Translations under genes and position numbers: made by a program
Assembly (NCBI RefSeq): GCF_014076495.1
Contig: NZ_CP043575.1
Location: 496,001-560,000 of the forward strand
Length of the DNA: 64,000 bases
Reading direction: 5' to 3'
From: Comamonas koreensis
Lineage (GTDB): Bacteria > Pseudomonadota > Gammaproteobacteria > Burkholderiales > Burkholderiaceae_C
Shown: positions 54,996 to 63,045 of the stretch, one piece after another
How positions within the stretch are numbered: position 1 is the first letter of the stretch
Layout of the letters: each line of letters begins with the position of its first letter
The notes under the pieces: generated by a model
Databases searched by the model: none
The model's input: only the letters and a program-made list of their open reading frames with translations
What the model was told of the DNA's origin: nothing

Positions 54996-55019
54996 TGCAG
55001 CCTGTCGGTCCATGGATGC

Positions 55020-55035
55020 TGTTTCACGTGAAACA
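55020..55035. promoter_or_regulatory. parS site (perfect)
   Basis: TGTTTCACGTGAAACA in the space between gst and copZ; third parS of the window, about 4.4 kb from the nearest DnaA box. Confidence 0.95.
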
Positions 55036-55087
55036 CATCCGGACCGAAGCAGTTCTGATGGCTTGTTCCAGGCGAAAGCCCCTGCTC

Positions 55088-55118
55088 TTGACCTTCACAC
55101 CGTGTCAGCTTTCAAGAT
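55088..55118 (+). promoter_or_regulatory. MerR-type (CueR) promoter with 19-bp spacer
   Basis: A TTGACC -35 (55088-55093) and a CAAGAT -10 (55113-55118) are separated by 19 bp, the long spacing typical of promoters activated by MerR-family proteins. The spacer centre ACACCGTGT is palindromic. It lies 33 bp before copZ, followed by the CueR-like gene. Confidence 0.55.
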
Positions 55119-55150
55119 CAAGCCATCAACTACAGGAAAAGGAAACTCTG

Positions 55151-55345
55151 ATGCAAAACACCTTCCAAGTCCAAGGCATGACCTGCGGCCACTGCGAGCG
55201 TGCCGTCACCCAGGCTGTGCAGCAGCTCGACGCCCAGGCCAAGGTAGCCATCGACCGCGCCCAAGGCAAGGTGGTGGTCGAGTCCAGCCAGCCCGCTGAC
55301 AAGATCGCAGCGGCCATTGCGGCCGAAGGCTACCAGGTCCAGTAA
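55151..55345 (+). CDS. copZ: Copper chaperone CopZ (heavy-metal-associated domain)
   Basis: A 64-residue single HMA domain with the copper-binding motif MTCGHC at ~10-15 and the C-terminal GYQVQ. It carries Cu(I) in the cytosol to an exporting ATPase, which is not in this window. It is followed after 2 nt by a CueR-like regulator, forming a two-gene copper operon under a MerR-type promoter. Confidence 0.9.
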   Translation: MQNTFQVQGMTCGHCERAVTQAVQQLDAQAKVAIDRAQGKVVVESSQPADKIAAAIAAEGYQVQ

Positions 55346-55347
55346 AC

Positions 55348-55824
55348 ATGGTCAGCCCGTCACGCAAGCCTGCCACTGAGCGGTCCATCGCCTGGCCGGT
55401 GTCCATCAGCCAGGCAGCCCAGCTGGCGGGTATTTCTGCGCGCATGGCGCGCCACTACGAATCGCTGAACCTGCTGCCCCATGTGCACCGCACCGACAGC
55501 GGCTACCGGCTGTATACCCAGTCCGATGTGCATACCCTCTCCTTCATCCGCCGCTGCCGCGATCTGGGCTTCTCGATGGAGGAGATCGAGAACCTGCTCA
55601 ACCTCTGGCACGACAAGCAGCGCGCCAGCAGCTCGGTCAAGGAGATTGCGCAAAAGCATATCGGCGCCTTGCGCGAGCGCATTGCCGCGATGAAGGCGAT
55701 GGAGCGCTCGCTGCAGGCGCTGGTGCACAGCTGCCACGGCGACCAGCGCCCGGACTGCCCTATTCTCGACAGCCTGTCCGACCCGCATGCCGACCCTGAC
55801 GCAGCCAGCTGCTGCAAGCACTAA
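55348..55824 (+). CDS. cueR: MerR-family copper-responsive regulator (CueR-like)
   Basis: A 158-residue MerR protein: N-terminal winged helix (QAAQLAGISARMARHYESLNLLP), a dimerisation helix and the metal loop with two cysteines spaced as in CueR (CHGDQRPDCPILDSL). A further CC pair lies near the C-terminus (ASCCKH). It should sense Cu(I)/Ag(I) and activate copZ and its own gene. The frame begins 2 nt after the copZ stop. Confidence 0.88.
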   Translation: MVSPSRKPATERSIAWPVSISQAAQLAGISARMARHYESLNLLPHVHRTDSGYRLYTQSDVHTLSFIRRCRDLGFSMEEIENLLNLWHDKQRASSSVKEIAQKHIGALRERIAAMKAMERSLQALVHSCHGDQRPDCPILDSLSDPHADPDAASCCKH

Positions 55825-55851
55825 AGCCCTGTCCAAGCATTGCACAGGCAT

Positions 55852-55877
55852 AAAAAACGCGCTCCTGGGAGCGCGTT
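55852..55877 (-). terminator. Rho-independent terminator of rdgC
   Basis: The stem AACGCGCTCC/GGAGCGCGTT (55856-55877) is followed on the minus strand by a T run, 23 nt past the rdgC stop, between convergent cueR and rdgC. Confidence 0.75.
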
Positions 55878-55900
55878 ATCGTTTCTGCGGTTGGCCCAGA

Positions 55901-56980
55901 TCAGAAAGGGCTGGAATCCGGATCCTGGTCCACCGGTGCCGATTTGGGCCCGGTCTGCATGCCGCCAGGCTTGCCAGACGCCTGGAATGGCTTGGCAGCG
56001 CCTACCCCCTGGCTCATCGGCTTGGCGGGCGCTGCAGCCCCTTCCCGGGCCGCTGCGGCGGGTTTGTCGCCCCGGTCGGGCAGCTGGCCCAGCTCGGTGC
56101 GGCCTTCGCCGCCCAGTGCCTGGATCAGGTCGGGAATCAGCTGGCTGAACTCCCCGGTGGCAATGGCCACATCGGCGTCAAAACCGCCATCCTCACTGGC
56201 GCCTTCCATCACCACATCAAGCAAGGCCACCTTCTTGAGCTGCAGGCCCTCGGTCAGCACAAAGCTGACCCGGTCATCCCAGGTCAGCGCCAGCTTGGTG
56301 GGCAGCTTGCCCTGGTCGATATGCTCGCGGATCTCGTCGATGCCCAGCGGGTGGCGGGCATAGCGCACGACCGCCTTGGATTCATCGGCACTCTTGAGCT
56401 CGCACTCCTGGTCGATGCTGAAGCCCGCCGGCGCGTCGTAGCTGTGCAGCCAGGCGGACATCGCCCCCTGGGGGCTGTTCTGGGTGTCGATCAGCGCCAC
56501 CGAAAAACCGGGCGAGGCCTCCACCAGCATGGTGATCACTTCGTCGGCACGGCCCTGGCTGCTCGTGTCCAGCACCAGGAGGCGCGCCTGCGGATCGATC
56601 CAGATCCACAGCCCGCCCTGCTTGGTAAAGGCCATCGGCAGCAGATCGAGCTTGCACTCGTCCTTGAGCTCCTGCTTTTCCTTCTTGCCGGGCTTGCGGC
56701 CTTCCTGGGCTTCGATATGGGCGAGCTTTTCATCAACTTTGCGGTTGAGCACGCTGGCGGGCAGCATCTTGCTCTCGCTCATCAGCCGCAAGATCCACTG
56801 GCCCCCTACCGACTCGACCATCGCGCCGTGCTCCTCGCCGCGCGGAGGCACCCAACCGGTGGATTTTTCCTGGGTAGCGCCGCACTGCTCAAACTGCTGC
56901 TTGGCCAAGGCCGTATCCAGCGCGACCAAATCCGGCTGCCAGGTTTCGGAGATGCGGTAAAAAATCATGTTCTTGAACAT
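55901..56980 (-). CDS. rdgC: Recombination-associated protein RdgC
   Basis: A 359-residue DNA-binding ring protein that limits RecA function. The N-terminal FKNMIFYRI and the blocks HGAMVESVGGQWILRLM and PLGIDEIREHIDQGKLPTKLALTWDDRVSF are diagnostic. E. coli RdgC has 303 residues; here ~50 extra C-terminal residues are A/G/P-rich and end in VDQDPDSSPF, an acidic tail closing with Pro-Phe, like the SSB tail. An AAAGGA ribosome site precedes the ATG. Confidence 0.92.
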   Translation of the reverse strand: MFKNMIFYRISETWQPDLVALDTALAKQQFEQCGATQEKSTGWVPPRGEEHGAMVESVGGQWILRLMSESKMLPASVLNRKVDEKLAHIEAQEGRKPGKKEKQELKDECKLDLLPMAFTKQGGLWIWIDPQARLLVLDTSSQGRADEVITMLVEASPGFSVALIDTQNSPQGAMSAWLHSYDAPAGFSIDQECELKSADESKAVVRYARHPLGIDEIREHIDQGKLPTKLALTWDDRVSFVLTEGLQLKKVALLDVVMEGASEDGGFDADVAIATGEFSQLIPDLIQALGGEGRTELGQLPDRGDKPAAAAREGAAAPAKPMSQGVGAAKPFQASGKPGGMQTGPKSAPVDQDPDSSPF

Positions 56981-57292
56981 GCCATTCCTTTGTTCTGGGG
57001 GGCTGCAGTCTTGCGCAGCAGCCCTTTAAAAAACACAAGCGGCCCTGGTGTGCCGCACTGATCTGCTGTCCATTGTGCCGCGAATCGGGCCCGCCCCAGC
57101 CCGATGCGCCAGGCAAAAAACCGGGTTTGGGATGGGTGGGCGCTGGTAGCAGCAGCGCTTGCCTCCCCCAAAGCCACACAACCAAAATTGCTAATTCTTT
57201 ACACAGCCATACCGGCCAGTGACAGCGCTATTACATGGCAGGCGGACACTGCAGACATCGCATAAGACATCACAACCCGGAAAGGAACCACT
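56981..57292. other. 312-bp intergenic region between divergent rdgC and the Spy-like gene
   Basis: A GC-rich imperfect inverted repeat (GGGCTGC/GCAGCCC, 57000-57024) lies near rdgC, and the part near 57180-57210 is AT-rich and probably promoter. No gene is visible. Confidence 0.4.
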
Positions 57293-57847
57293 ATGTCTCT
57301 CTTACAACGCAGCGCCATCGTGACCGCCATGCTAGCCAGCCTGTCGGTTTCCAGCTTCGCCCAAACCCCGGCAGCCCCCGCAGTAGCCCCCACCACACAA
57401 AGCGCCCCCGCCCCTGCCAAAAAGGCCCATGGCCCCGAAGCACGCGAGGCACACATGGCCAAACGCATGCAGGCACTCAAGGCCTCGCTCAAGCTCAATG
57501 CCAGCCAGGAAGCCGCCTGGACCAGCTATATGACGGCCGTCAAGCCCCAGCGCCCGGCCCCCGGTGACCGCCCTGAGCGTCCAGACTTTGCCAAGATGAC
57601 CACGCCAGAGCGTATTGACGCGATGCAGGCCATGCATGCCAAGCACCAGGCTGCGATGGACCAGCGCAACCAGGCGACCAAGGCTTTCTATGCCACCTTG
57701 ACGCCTGAGCAGCAAAAGACTTTTGATGCGGAAACCTTGAAGATGCATGAGCGCCGCGGACGCGGCCCGGACGGAAAGGGCCCGCATGGCCAGCGCCATC
57801 AAGGCCCCAATCCGAAACAGACTGTTCCACCTATGGACAGTAAATAG
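57293..57847 (+). CDS. Periplasmic Spy/CpxP-like (LTXXQ) protein
   Basis: A 184-residue periplasmic protein. Signal peptide with cleavage near SFA|QTP, an A/P-rich linker, then mostly helical, charged sequence with the LTXXQ-type motifs LNASQEAAW and LTPEQQKTFD. These belong to the Spy/CpxP family of envelope-stress chaperones or metal-stress sensors. The C-terminus is H/G/R-rich (KGPHGQRHQGPN), possibly metal-binding. An AAAGGA ribosome site precedes the ATG and a terminator follows. Confidence 0.8.
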   Translation: MSLLQRSAIVTAMLASLSVSSFAQTPAAPAVAPTTQSAPAPAKKAHGPEAREAHMAKRMQALKASLKLNASQEAAWTSYMTAVKPQRPAPGDRPERPDFAKMTTPERIDAMQAMHAKHQAAMDQRNQATKAFYATLTPEQQKTFDAETLKMHERRGRGPDGKGPHGQRHQGPNPKQTVPPMDSK

Positions 57848-57894
57848 GGCAACCGCCCGCCTCCTGGCATCTGTCTCCCTCTCCAACCCCTCCT

Positions 57895-57922
57895 GCGCAG
57901 CCCTGACCAGCTGCGCTTTTTT
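57895..57922 (+). terminator. Rho-independent terminator
   Basis: The stem GCGCAGC/GCTGCGC (57895-57901 and 57910-57916) is followed by T6, after the Spy-like gene. Confidence 0.8.
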
Positions 57923-58022
57923 GTGCCTGTGTATATGCCCGTGACAGCGTCAGCGGTTGCATACAGACAACATCCTGCTTTTGCTGACAAAAGCTGCTGT
58001 GGTCCAGGTGTAACATTATTTA

Positions 58023-58586
58023 ATGCAATACCGCCCTCTCCTCTCCGCTATCGGCTTGTGCGCGCTGACTGTCTGGAGTGCCTCTGCCCAAGCGCAGTTT
58101 GCCGACAAGCGCAACAGCCCCACCCTGTACCTGCAAGCAGGGGTTGCCGAACGTGACGCGCGTGCGCTCACCATTGGCTCGACCATCCCAATGGATTGGA
58201 AGACCTATTGGTGGGGCCATGCGGTCACCGCCCATTGGGACATGAGCCTGTCCGCCTGGAACTCCGACCGCATGGAGCAAGAAGGCAGCCGCACCATTGC
58301 TGTGGTTGGCCTCGTGCCCACGATGCGCTTTCACAGTAAGAGCCAGTACCCCTGGTTTGTTGAAGCGGGCCTCGGCGGTTATGTCTCCAGCAAGCTCTAT
58401 GAAAGCCGCGACAAGCGCTTCTCGACCGCTTTCAATTTCGGCACCCACATCGGCGTGGGCTACTTTACCGGCATGCGCCGCGAGAATGAATGGTCGGTGC
58501 GTCTGGAGCATCTGTCCAACGCCTCGATCAAGCGTCCCAACCCTGGCGAGAACTTTGTGCAGCTGCGCTACGCGCGCCACTTCTGA
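58023..58586 (+). CDS. pagL: Lipid A 3-O-deacylase PagL
   Basis: A 187-residue outer-membrane beta-barrel with a signal peptide (cleavage near AQA|QFA). The C-terminal RLEHLSNASIKRPNPGENF contains the catalytic histidine-serine pair of PagL, and the protein ends with an aromatic residue (RYARHF), typical of barrels recognised by Bam. It removes the 3-position acyl chain of lipid A, altering surface and immune properties. Single-gene transcript ending in a strong terminator. Confidence 0.88.
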   Translation: MQYRPLLSAIGLCALTVWSASAQAQFADKRNSPTLYLQAGVAERDARALTIGSTIPMDWKTYWWGHAVTAHWDMSLSAWNSDRMEQEGSRTIAVVGLVPTMRFHSKSQYPWFVEAGLGGYVSSKLYESRDKRFSTAFNFGTHIGVGYFTGMRRENEWSVRLEHLSNASIKRPNPGENFVQLRYARHF

Positions 58587-58615
58587 TCGCCCCATAACCC
58601 CCCCTCTTCCCCTTC

Positions 58616-58641
58616 ATACCGCCATCTGGCGGTATTTTTTT
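58616..58641 (+). terminator. Rho-independent terminator of pagL
   Basis: The stem ATACCGCCA/TGGCGGTAT (58616-58624 and 58627-58635) is followed by a run of T to 58641. Confidence 0.88.
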
Positions 58642-58771
58642 GCCTGTCTGAGGGGTTATGGGCTGGAAACGCCGTTCGGGGCCTCTACGCAGCCATAGCG
58701 GCGCTTGAGAGGCTGGCGGTGTCGAATGGGCTACAGGTCAAACGGGCTGTGGCAAGAAGCCATACCGATGA

Positions 58772-58787
58772 CTGTATAAAAATACAG
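58772..58787. promoter_or_regulatory. LexA (SOS) box
   Basis: CTGTATAAAAATACAG is a perfect CTGT-N8-ACAG with an AT-rich centre, the classical LexA operator. It stands 10 nt before a 34-codon frame and within an otherwise gene-free region. Confidence 0.65.
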
Positions 58788-58796
58788 TTATCGCAG

Positions 58797-58901
58797 ATGA
58801 GGGTCCAGCTCCTTGATCCATTGCACGACCACCACCTGCCAAAAGATACCAAGGCTATAGAACACTCTCACGGCCATTCACGGCCGGCAGAGACGGTGTA
58901 A
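58797..58901 (+). CDS. 34-codon frame behind the SOS box, possibly a gene remnant
   Basis: The frame encodes 34 residues beginning MRVQLLDPLHDHHLPKD. I do not recognise it, and no convincing ribosome site is seen. It is listed because it directly follows a good LexA operator; it may be a small SOS peptide, the stub of a lost damage-inducible gene, or chance. Confidence 0.25.
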   Translation: MRVQLLDPLHDHHLPKDTKAIEHSHGHSRPAETV

Positions 58902-59458
58902 GCCATCCTTGGCCCCAACCACTCCCAACCCCGCTTGACCCCTCTACCCAGCGCCAATCAACGCCTGGGCAGGCTCCAGCGGCCTGGTGGACGGATCTGC
59001 AGGGCCTGCGGGGCGATCCGCTGCGATGCGTTCCCTGCTGCGCAACGACACCTAGGCGGCAGCCGCACCAATCAATGCCGCCTTCTCATCCCGCCATATG
59101 CCGCGCAAAGCGGCATCCGCACTCGCCACGCATATCCAAAAGTATAGCTAACACCTATGCTGGGCTGTGCATTTGCGCACAGCGCCCCTCTCTGTGTGAT
59201 CGAACTCTGGGTCAGTACGACAGTGCTGCGACCAAGCACCCCAAGTTATAGGATGCCCTCGTCCATAGGGGAGAGGGATGCTGAGGTGATGTGCTGCGTA
59301 TTTTGAGAACTGCTCTGCCCCGCTCACTTCTGCCGAAGAGGCTTGACTTTTCACAGTCTGAAAATTTTCAAGATATGAAACTTTGCCGAGCTTGCCTTTG
59401 GTTTTTCTTTTATTTTCTTTAAAAGAATAGTAGATAGTAGTAGAAGGGCCCCACCTTC

Positions 59459-59972
59459 TGTGGATAAGTCCATTAAGCCCAATGCTGTCAACCGCTTGAA
59501 ATTTTTCCAACCATGTTGATGGTACCCCTTCATCCTTGTAACTGCGAAGTGGATAAGTCCGGCATCTGGGATATTTCTGTGGATAAGCTGATACGACCAT
59601 GCGCATTATCCACAGCCATTCTTCAATCTCAAATTCTCACCAAGTGATTGATAATTAATAACTTATCCACAATCACTCAGTGATCAGCACAAAATGGTAG
59701 CACCCGCTGGACTGCTGTGCGCAGGAAACTCTGGGCCGCAAATATTGTCCACAATACCTAGGCGGCGATCGGCCACTTTGGATGCCGGAGAGTTTGGCCC
59801 ATTAAATTGTGGATAAGTTTTTTATCGTTACAAAACAAATATCTACTGCACTATTGGTCTGTGGACACCGGACGCTATTTCCGGTGCATGGTAGTGGAGC
59901 AAGTTCGCGGTCGGGCTTCTATCTGTGGATAACTAGGGGATTGTTAGGGGCTTGTACCGATTGTTATACACA
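59459..59972. repeat. DnaA-box cluster A
   Basis: Perfect boxes start at 59459 (-), 59578 (-), 59606 (+), 59663 (+), 59808 (-) and 59924 (-). Relaxed or one-mismatch boxes start at 59548 (AGTGGATAA), 59745 (TTGTCCACA) and 59964 (TTATACACA). Sequence around them is AT-rich, for example ATAATTAATAA just before the box at 59663. Confidence 0.88.
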
Positions 59973-60707
59973 GCTCTTTTGGGGCTCCTCCCATCGGTTC
60001 CGGAGGTGGCCGCTGAGGGTCCACCGTCTTTCCAAAAAGATACCCAATAAAAACAACAACTTACTGGCTAGCAACGGCCGCTTAGGGATACAAAGCCATC
60101 TGCCTGGGGCTGACTTTTGGGCAAAGAGACGTTCGCCAGGCCTCCAAAAACTGCATGTGCAAAACAGCGGACCAGCGCCATTCGCATAGGCAGTGGTGCG
60201 CCTCACACCCGCGATGAAGGCCGCTGCCCGCGATGCGCCACATCTGTGGACATCTCGCGCCTGATGGGATCGTGGCGTCGCGCCGGGACGGCAGTCCGGC
60301 GCCGACGGTTGGCGGAGCTCGCCGCTGGGGAGGATCGGCGCATTCCGGTATTTGCCCGCACCGGTCTTTTCTTCGTTTCTGCTGTGCCAGGCGATCAAGC
60401 GATGCAGTCAACAGCCATCGCCAGGCCCAACAAGCGCGCGGGTGGTCGTCGCGCCCTCAGCGCAACGAGGGGCGTCGCTGATTCGGGCGCTTTCGACGCA
60501 GTGTTTTGGTATTCACCGGCTATTGCGCACGTGTTTGGCATCGAACAAGCACGTTCGACCGGGACCTTCTGACGCAAGCGCAGATCGAGGGATGGCGCTA
60601 GGCTGATTTCTGCCAGCCCCCAGCGGCTGGCGCAGAGGGCGATGACGGTGATTGACGGCATCTCAGACCGGAGTGCGCTGGATCCTGGGCCCCTAACGAC
60701 AAAGCCC

Positions 60708-60770
60708 AAATTTCAATTTGAATAATTCAAATAAACTGAAATCAAAAGCGATTCAATTCAAATCAATGAC
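60708..60770. other. AT-rich stretch, candidate unwinding element
   Basis: A 63-bp stretch made mostly of A and T with repeated ATTCAAAT-like words (60724-60731 and 60754-60761) lies between the two DnaA-box clusters. It marks an abrupt change from GC-rich to AT-rich DNA. Confidence 0.5.
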
Positions 60771-60868
60771 AGCACTACAAGGCGAGCATATACGAACGAA
60801 TGCCTAATTTTTATGCAAAACTGCCGAAAAGGGAGCTTGCTTTTTCAACAAGTTATCCTTATCGTGCT

Positions 60869-61449
60869 TGTGCATAATATCTCACATCGTGGGATATTTC
60901 ACCATATGAGAGTCTGGTGGTGGGGGTTATGCACATAGGCATGGCAGGAGCCTCCCTCTACGATGGCGCAAATTTGTGGATAAGTAAAGGACTTATGCGA
61001 TAAAAACGACAAGCACTTTTCCCCGGATGACTTATCCACATGTTGACATGTGAAGGTGGCTGTAGCATGGATTGTGGATAAATTGATCCATAGAATTTCG
61101 AGTTACCCACAGGGTTCTGTAAATTTCCTGTTTAAAGCGAGTCACTTGTATTCTTATGCACAGTGCTTACGAAATAACTTTCCATCGTATAAATGCTTAA
61201 TAAATAGACGATAAAGATCAAAAAATGTGGAAAAGTATGTGTATAGATTGCATGCCATGCTCAAGTCCTACGGCTCAGCAATGCGGATATTTAAGTGAAA
61301 ATTGCGGGCAGTTATGCGACATATGTGCGGCATATAGCTATTTTTATTTGCTGAAGCCACTCCAAACATAGCTTCTCTCAAGTCACATCTATCTGTGGAT
61401 ATCTTCCCAGTCAGAAAATTTGACAGAGAAATTTTTAAAATGTGCATAA
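60869..61449. repeat. DnaA-box cluster B
   Basis: Perfect boxes start at 60975 (-), 61032 (+) and 61073 (-). TTATNCACA-type boxes start at 60869 (-), 60927 (+), 61154 (+) and 61441 (-). One-mismatch boxes start at 61103 (TTACCCACA) and 61394 (TGTGGATAT). Confidence 0.85.
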
Positions 61450-62047
61450 GCTGTGTGCAAATCAATAGACTGAGCGCATGAAGATATCCACTGGTTTTTC
61501 GGCGTCTGAACGCCTGGTCTGAACAGTGCATTCAGTGGATTTGAACGACCGTGATTCGGCGTTGCTGCGTTCGTGCCCCAAGCTTTTTCGAGCTCTGCGG
61601 ATGGAGGGCAGCATTGAGGGCCGTTGGAGGAGGGCACAGCGCCAGAGCAGGCGCGCTCGCGCTGTCCTGTGTCCGCCTCTGTCTGCCGGTAGCTGCCTTG
61701 TGTTCTGCCATGGGCGCTGTACGCCGGCAGACATGCGCGCTGCAGCGTTATTCAGGTCCCTGCCAAGGCGGCCGGCGCTTGGCGCCTAGGGGCTGGGTGC
61801 GGATTGCCGAGTGCCGAGCGCGTGGGCCGGCGTAGGCGCAGCCAGTCTGGTGTTGGCGAAGTTTTTTTGCTTGGGTGGTGTTGCGAGCGCTTGCGCTGCA
61901 CCGACCGACTGCGCGGCGCCCGAGCTGCAAACCACGCAACTGGTGGGTGCCAGGGCCGCGAAAACAGCAAGCCTTAGACGCAAAAAAGCACCGCCAGGCG
62001 GTGCTTTGCTCAGAAGGGTGGGCGGTGCTGGCCCGGTTCAGCCCTTA
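61450..62047. other. Gene-free stretch between oriC and the IS element
   Basis: About 600 bp, mostly GC-rich, with several short overlapping frames on both strands but none with a ribosome site or recognisable protein. It holds the hairpin at 61985-62007. It may be the remains of a gene broken up by IS activity. Confidence 0.4.
61985..62007. terminator. Strong hairpin, likely bidirectional terminator
   Basis: Perfect 11-bp arms AAAGCACCGCC/GGCGGTGCTTT around a single A. A- and T-runs on both sides make it terminator-like in either direction, though no convincing gene ends here now. Confidence 0.6.
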
Positions 62048-62079
62048 GAGCCGCTAACACCACCTCGTCTTGAGCCCTG

Positions 62080-62101
62080 CACGAAGCATTTATGCTTCGT
62101 G
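62080..62101 (+). promoter_or_regulatory. Hairpin covering the transposase start codon
   Basis: The perfect inverted repeat CACGAAGCAT-TT-ATGCTTCGTG includes the ATG at 62092. In transcripts entering from outside the element it would hide the start codon, a known way for IS elements to limit transposase synthesis. Confidence 0.6.
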
Positions 62102-62915
62102 CCTTCATGGCAAGACAACCTGTTAGTAAAGAGTTGTGGCAACAGCTACAACCTCTGATTCCCCAATTCACCCCTTCTTCCAAGGGCGGTGCGCGCAAAT
62201 TGGGCGTGAGCAACGAAGCTGCTCTCAATGGCATCCTGTACGTGCTTCAAACCGGCATCCCTTGGGAAGATTTACCTCAAGCTTTGGGCTACGGCAGTGG
62301 TATGACATGCTGGCGACGCTTGCGTGACTGGAGTGCAGCAGGCATTTGGGAACAACTACACCATGCAATGCTGGTGCGCCTTCGTGAGCATGACCAAATT
62401 GATTGGAGCCGAGCCAGCATTGATGGCTCATCGGTGCCAAGCCCCCGGGGGGTCAGGAAACGGGTCCCAATCCCACTGACAGAGGCAAATTAGGCTCCAA
62501 ACGTCACATCATTGTGGATGCTCGTGGCATTCCATTGGTGGTGCTTGTCAGTGGAGCCAACAGGCACGATTCGATGCTGTTTGAGCCATGTGTAGATGCC
62601 ATTCCTGCAATCAAAGGACTGCAAGGCCGCCCTCGCAGGCGGCCCTACAAACTTCATGCGGATAAAGGGTACGACTACCCACGCTGCAGGCGGCATCTCA
62701 AAAAGCGTGGAATCGTCAGTCGCATTGCCAGGCGAGGCATTGAAAGCAGTGAACGATTAGGCAAGCACCGCTGGGTCGTGGAGCGAACTCATGGCTGGTT
62801 TGCTGGCTTTGGAAAACTGCGCATCCGATTCGAGCGGCGCTTGGATATACACATGGCTTTACTAAAGCTGGCTGCTGCAATCATCTGTGCACGCTTCGTG
62901 GATAGGTGGTGTTAG
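62092..62915 (+). CDS. IS5-family transposase, two frames joined by -1 frameshift
   Basis: Frame 1 (62092-62493) gives the N-terminal DUF4096-like part (LIPQFTPSSKGGARKLGVS, GIPWEDLPQALGYGSGMTCWRRLRDW, ASIDGSSV with the first catalytic Asp). The DDE part continues in the -1 frame as TGPNPTDRGKLGSKRHIIVD, then ADKGYDYPRCRRHL and WVVERTHGWFAGFGKLRIRFERR to the stop at 62915. The shift is best placed at the run of six G at 62447-62452. The joined product is ~274 residues, normal for the group. Programmed frameshifting is usual here, but a simple one-base mutation cannot be excluded. Confidence 0.85.
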
Positions 62916-62922
62916 CCGCTCT

Positions 62923-63045
62923 AAGACATTGGCACATGTGGGTACTGAAATGAGCCTGCATGTGCTGGCCTACAACTTCAAACGTGTGATGCGCATCTTC
63001 GGTGCGCAAAACATGATGCAAGCGATGCGATCTGTGCCGGCGTAA
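62923..63045 (+). pseudogene. C-terminal remnant of an IS1182-type transposase
   Basis: The frame reads TEMSLHVLAYNFKRVMRIFG followed by AQNMMQAMRSVPA and a stop. This is the usual C-terminal tail of IS1182-family transposases. It begins right at the right end of the IS5-family element, and no matching 5' part is seen on the other side, so it is a truncated remnant. Confidence 0.65.

Larger units (their letters stand above)
59459..61449. other. oriC: Chromosomal replication origin (oriC), bipartite
   Basis: About 2 kb containing nine perfect DnaA boxes (TTATCCACA or its complement) and several near-matches, in two clusters at 59459-59972 and 60869-61449. An AT-rich stretch with repeated ATTCAAAT lies at 60708-60770. 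The neighbourhood (mnmG, rsmG, parAB, three parS) is the usual one for an origin. dnaA, dnaN and rpmH are not in the window and would be expected beyond the right end. The GC-rich DNA between the clusters (about 60.15-60.7 kb) carries no recognisable gene. Confidence 0.85.
62048..62921 (+). mobile_element. IS5-family insertion sequence (IS427-like group), apparently intact
   Basis: An 874-bp element. The ends are imperfect inverted repeats, GAGCCGCTAACACCACCT on the left and AGGTGGTGTTAGCCGCTC on the right (one mismatch). It is flanked by TA on both sides (62046-62047 and 62922-62923), a likely target duplication. It encodes one transposase in two overlapping frames. Confidence 0.85.

Noticed and set aside
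59098..59116. Hairpin ATGCCGC/GCGGCAT
   Set aside because: Short stem without T run and no adjoining gene; not called as a terminator.
59148..59606. 152-codon minus-strand frame over the first DnaA boxes
   Set aside because: Covers DnaA boxes and AT-rich origin DNA; its translation has no family features.
60117..60572. 151-codon plus-strand frame in the GC-rich origin insert
   Set aside because: No ribosome site, no recognisable domain, and several overlapping frames of similar length in the same block; not better than chance in GC-rich DNA.
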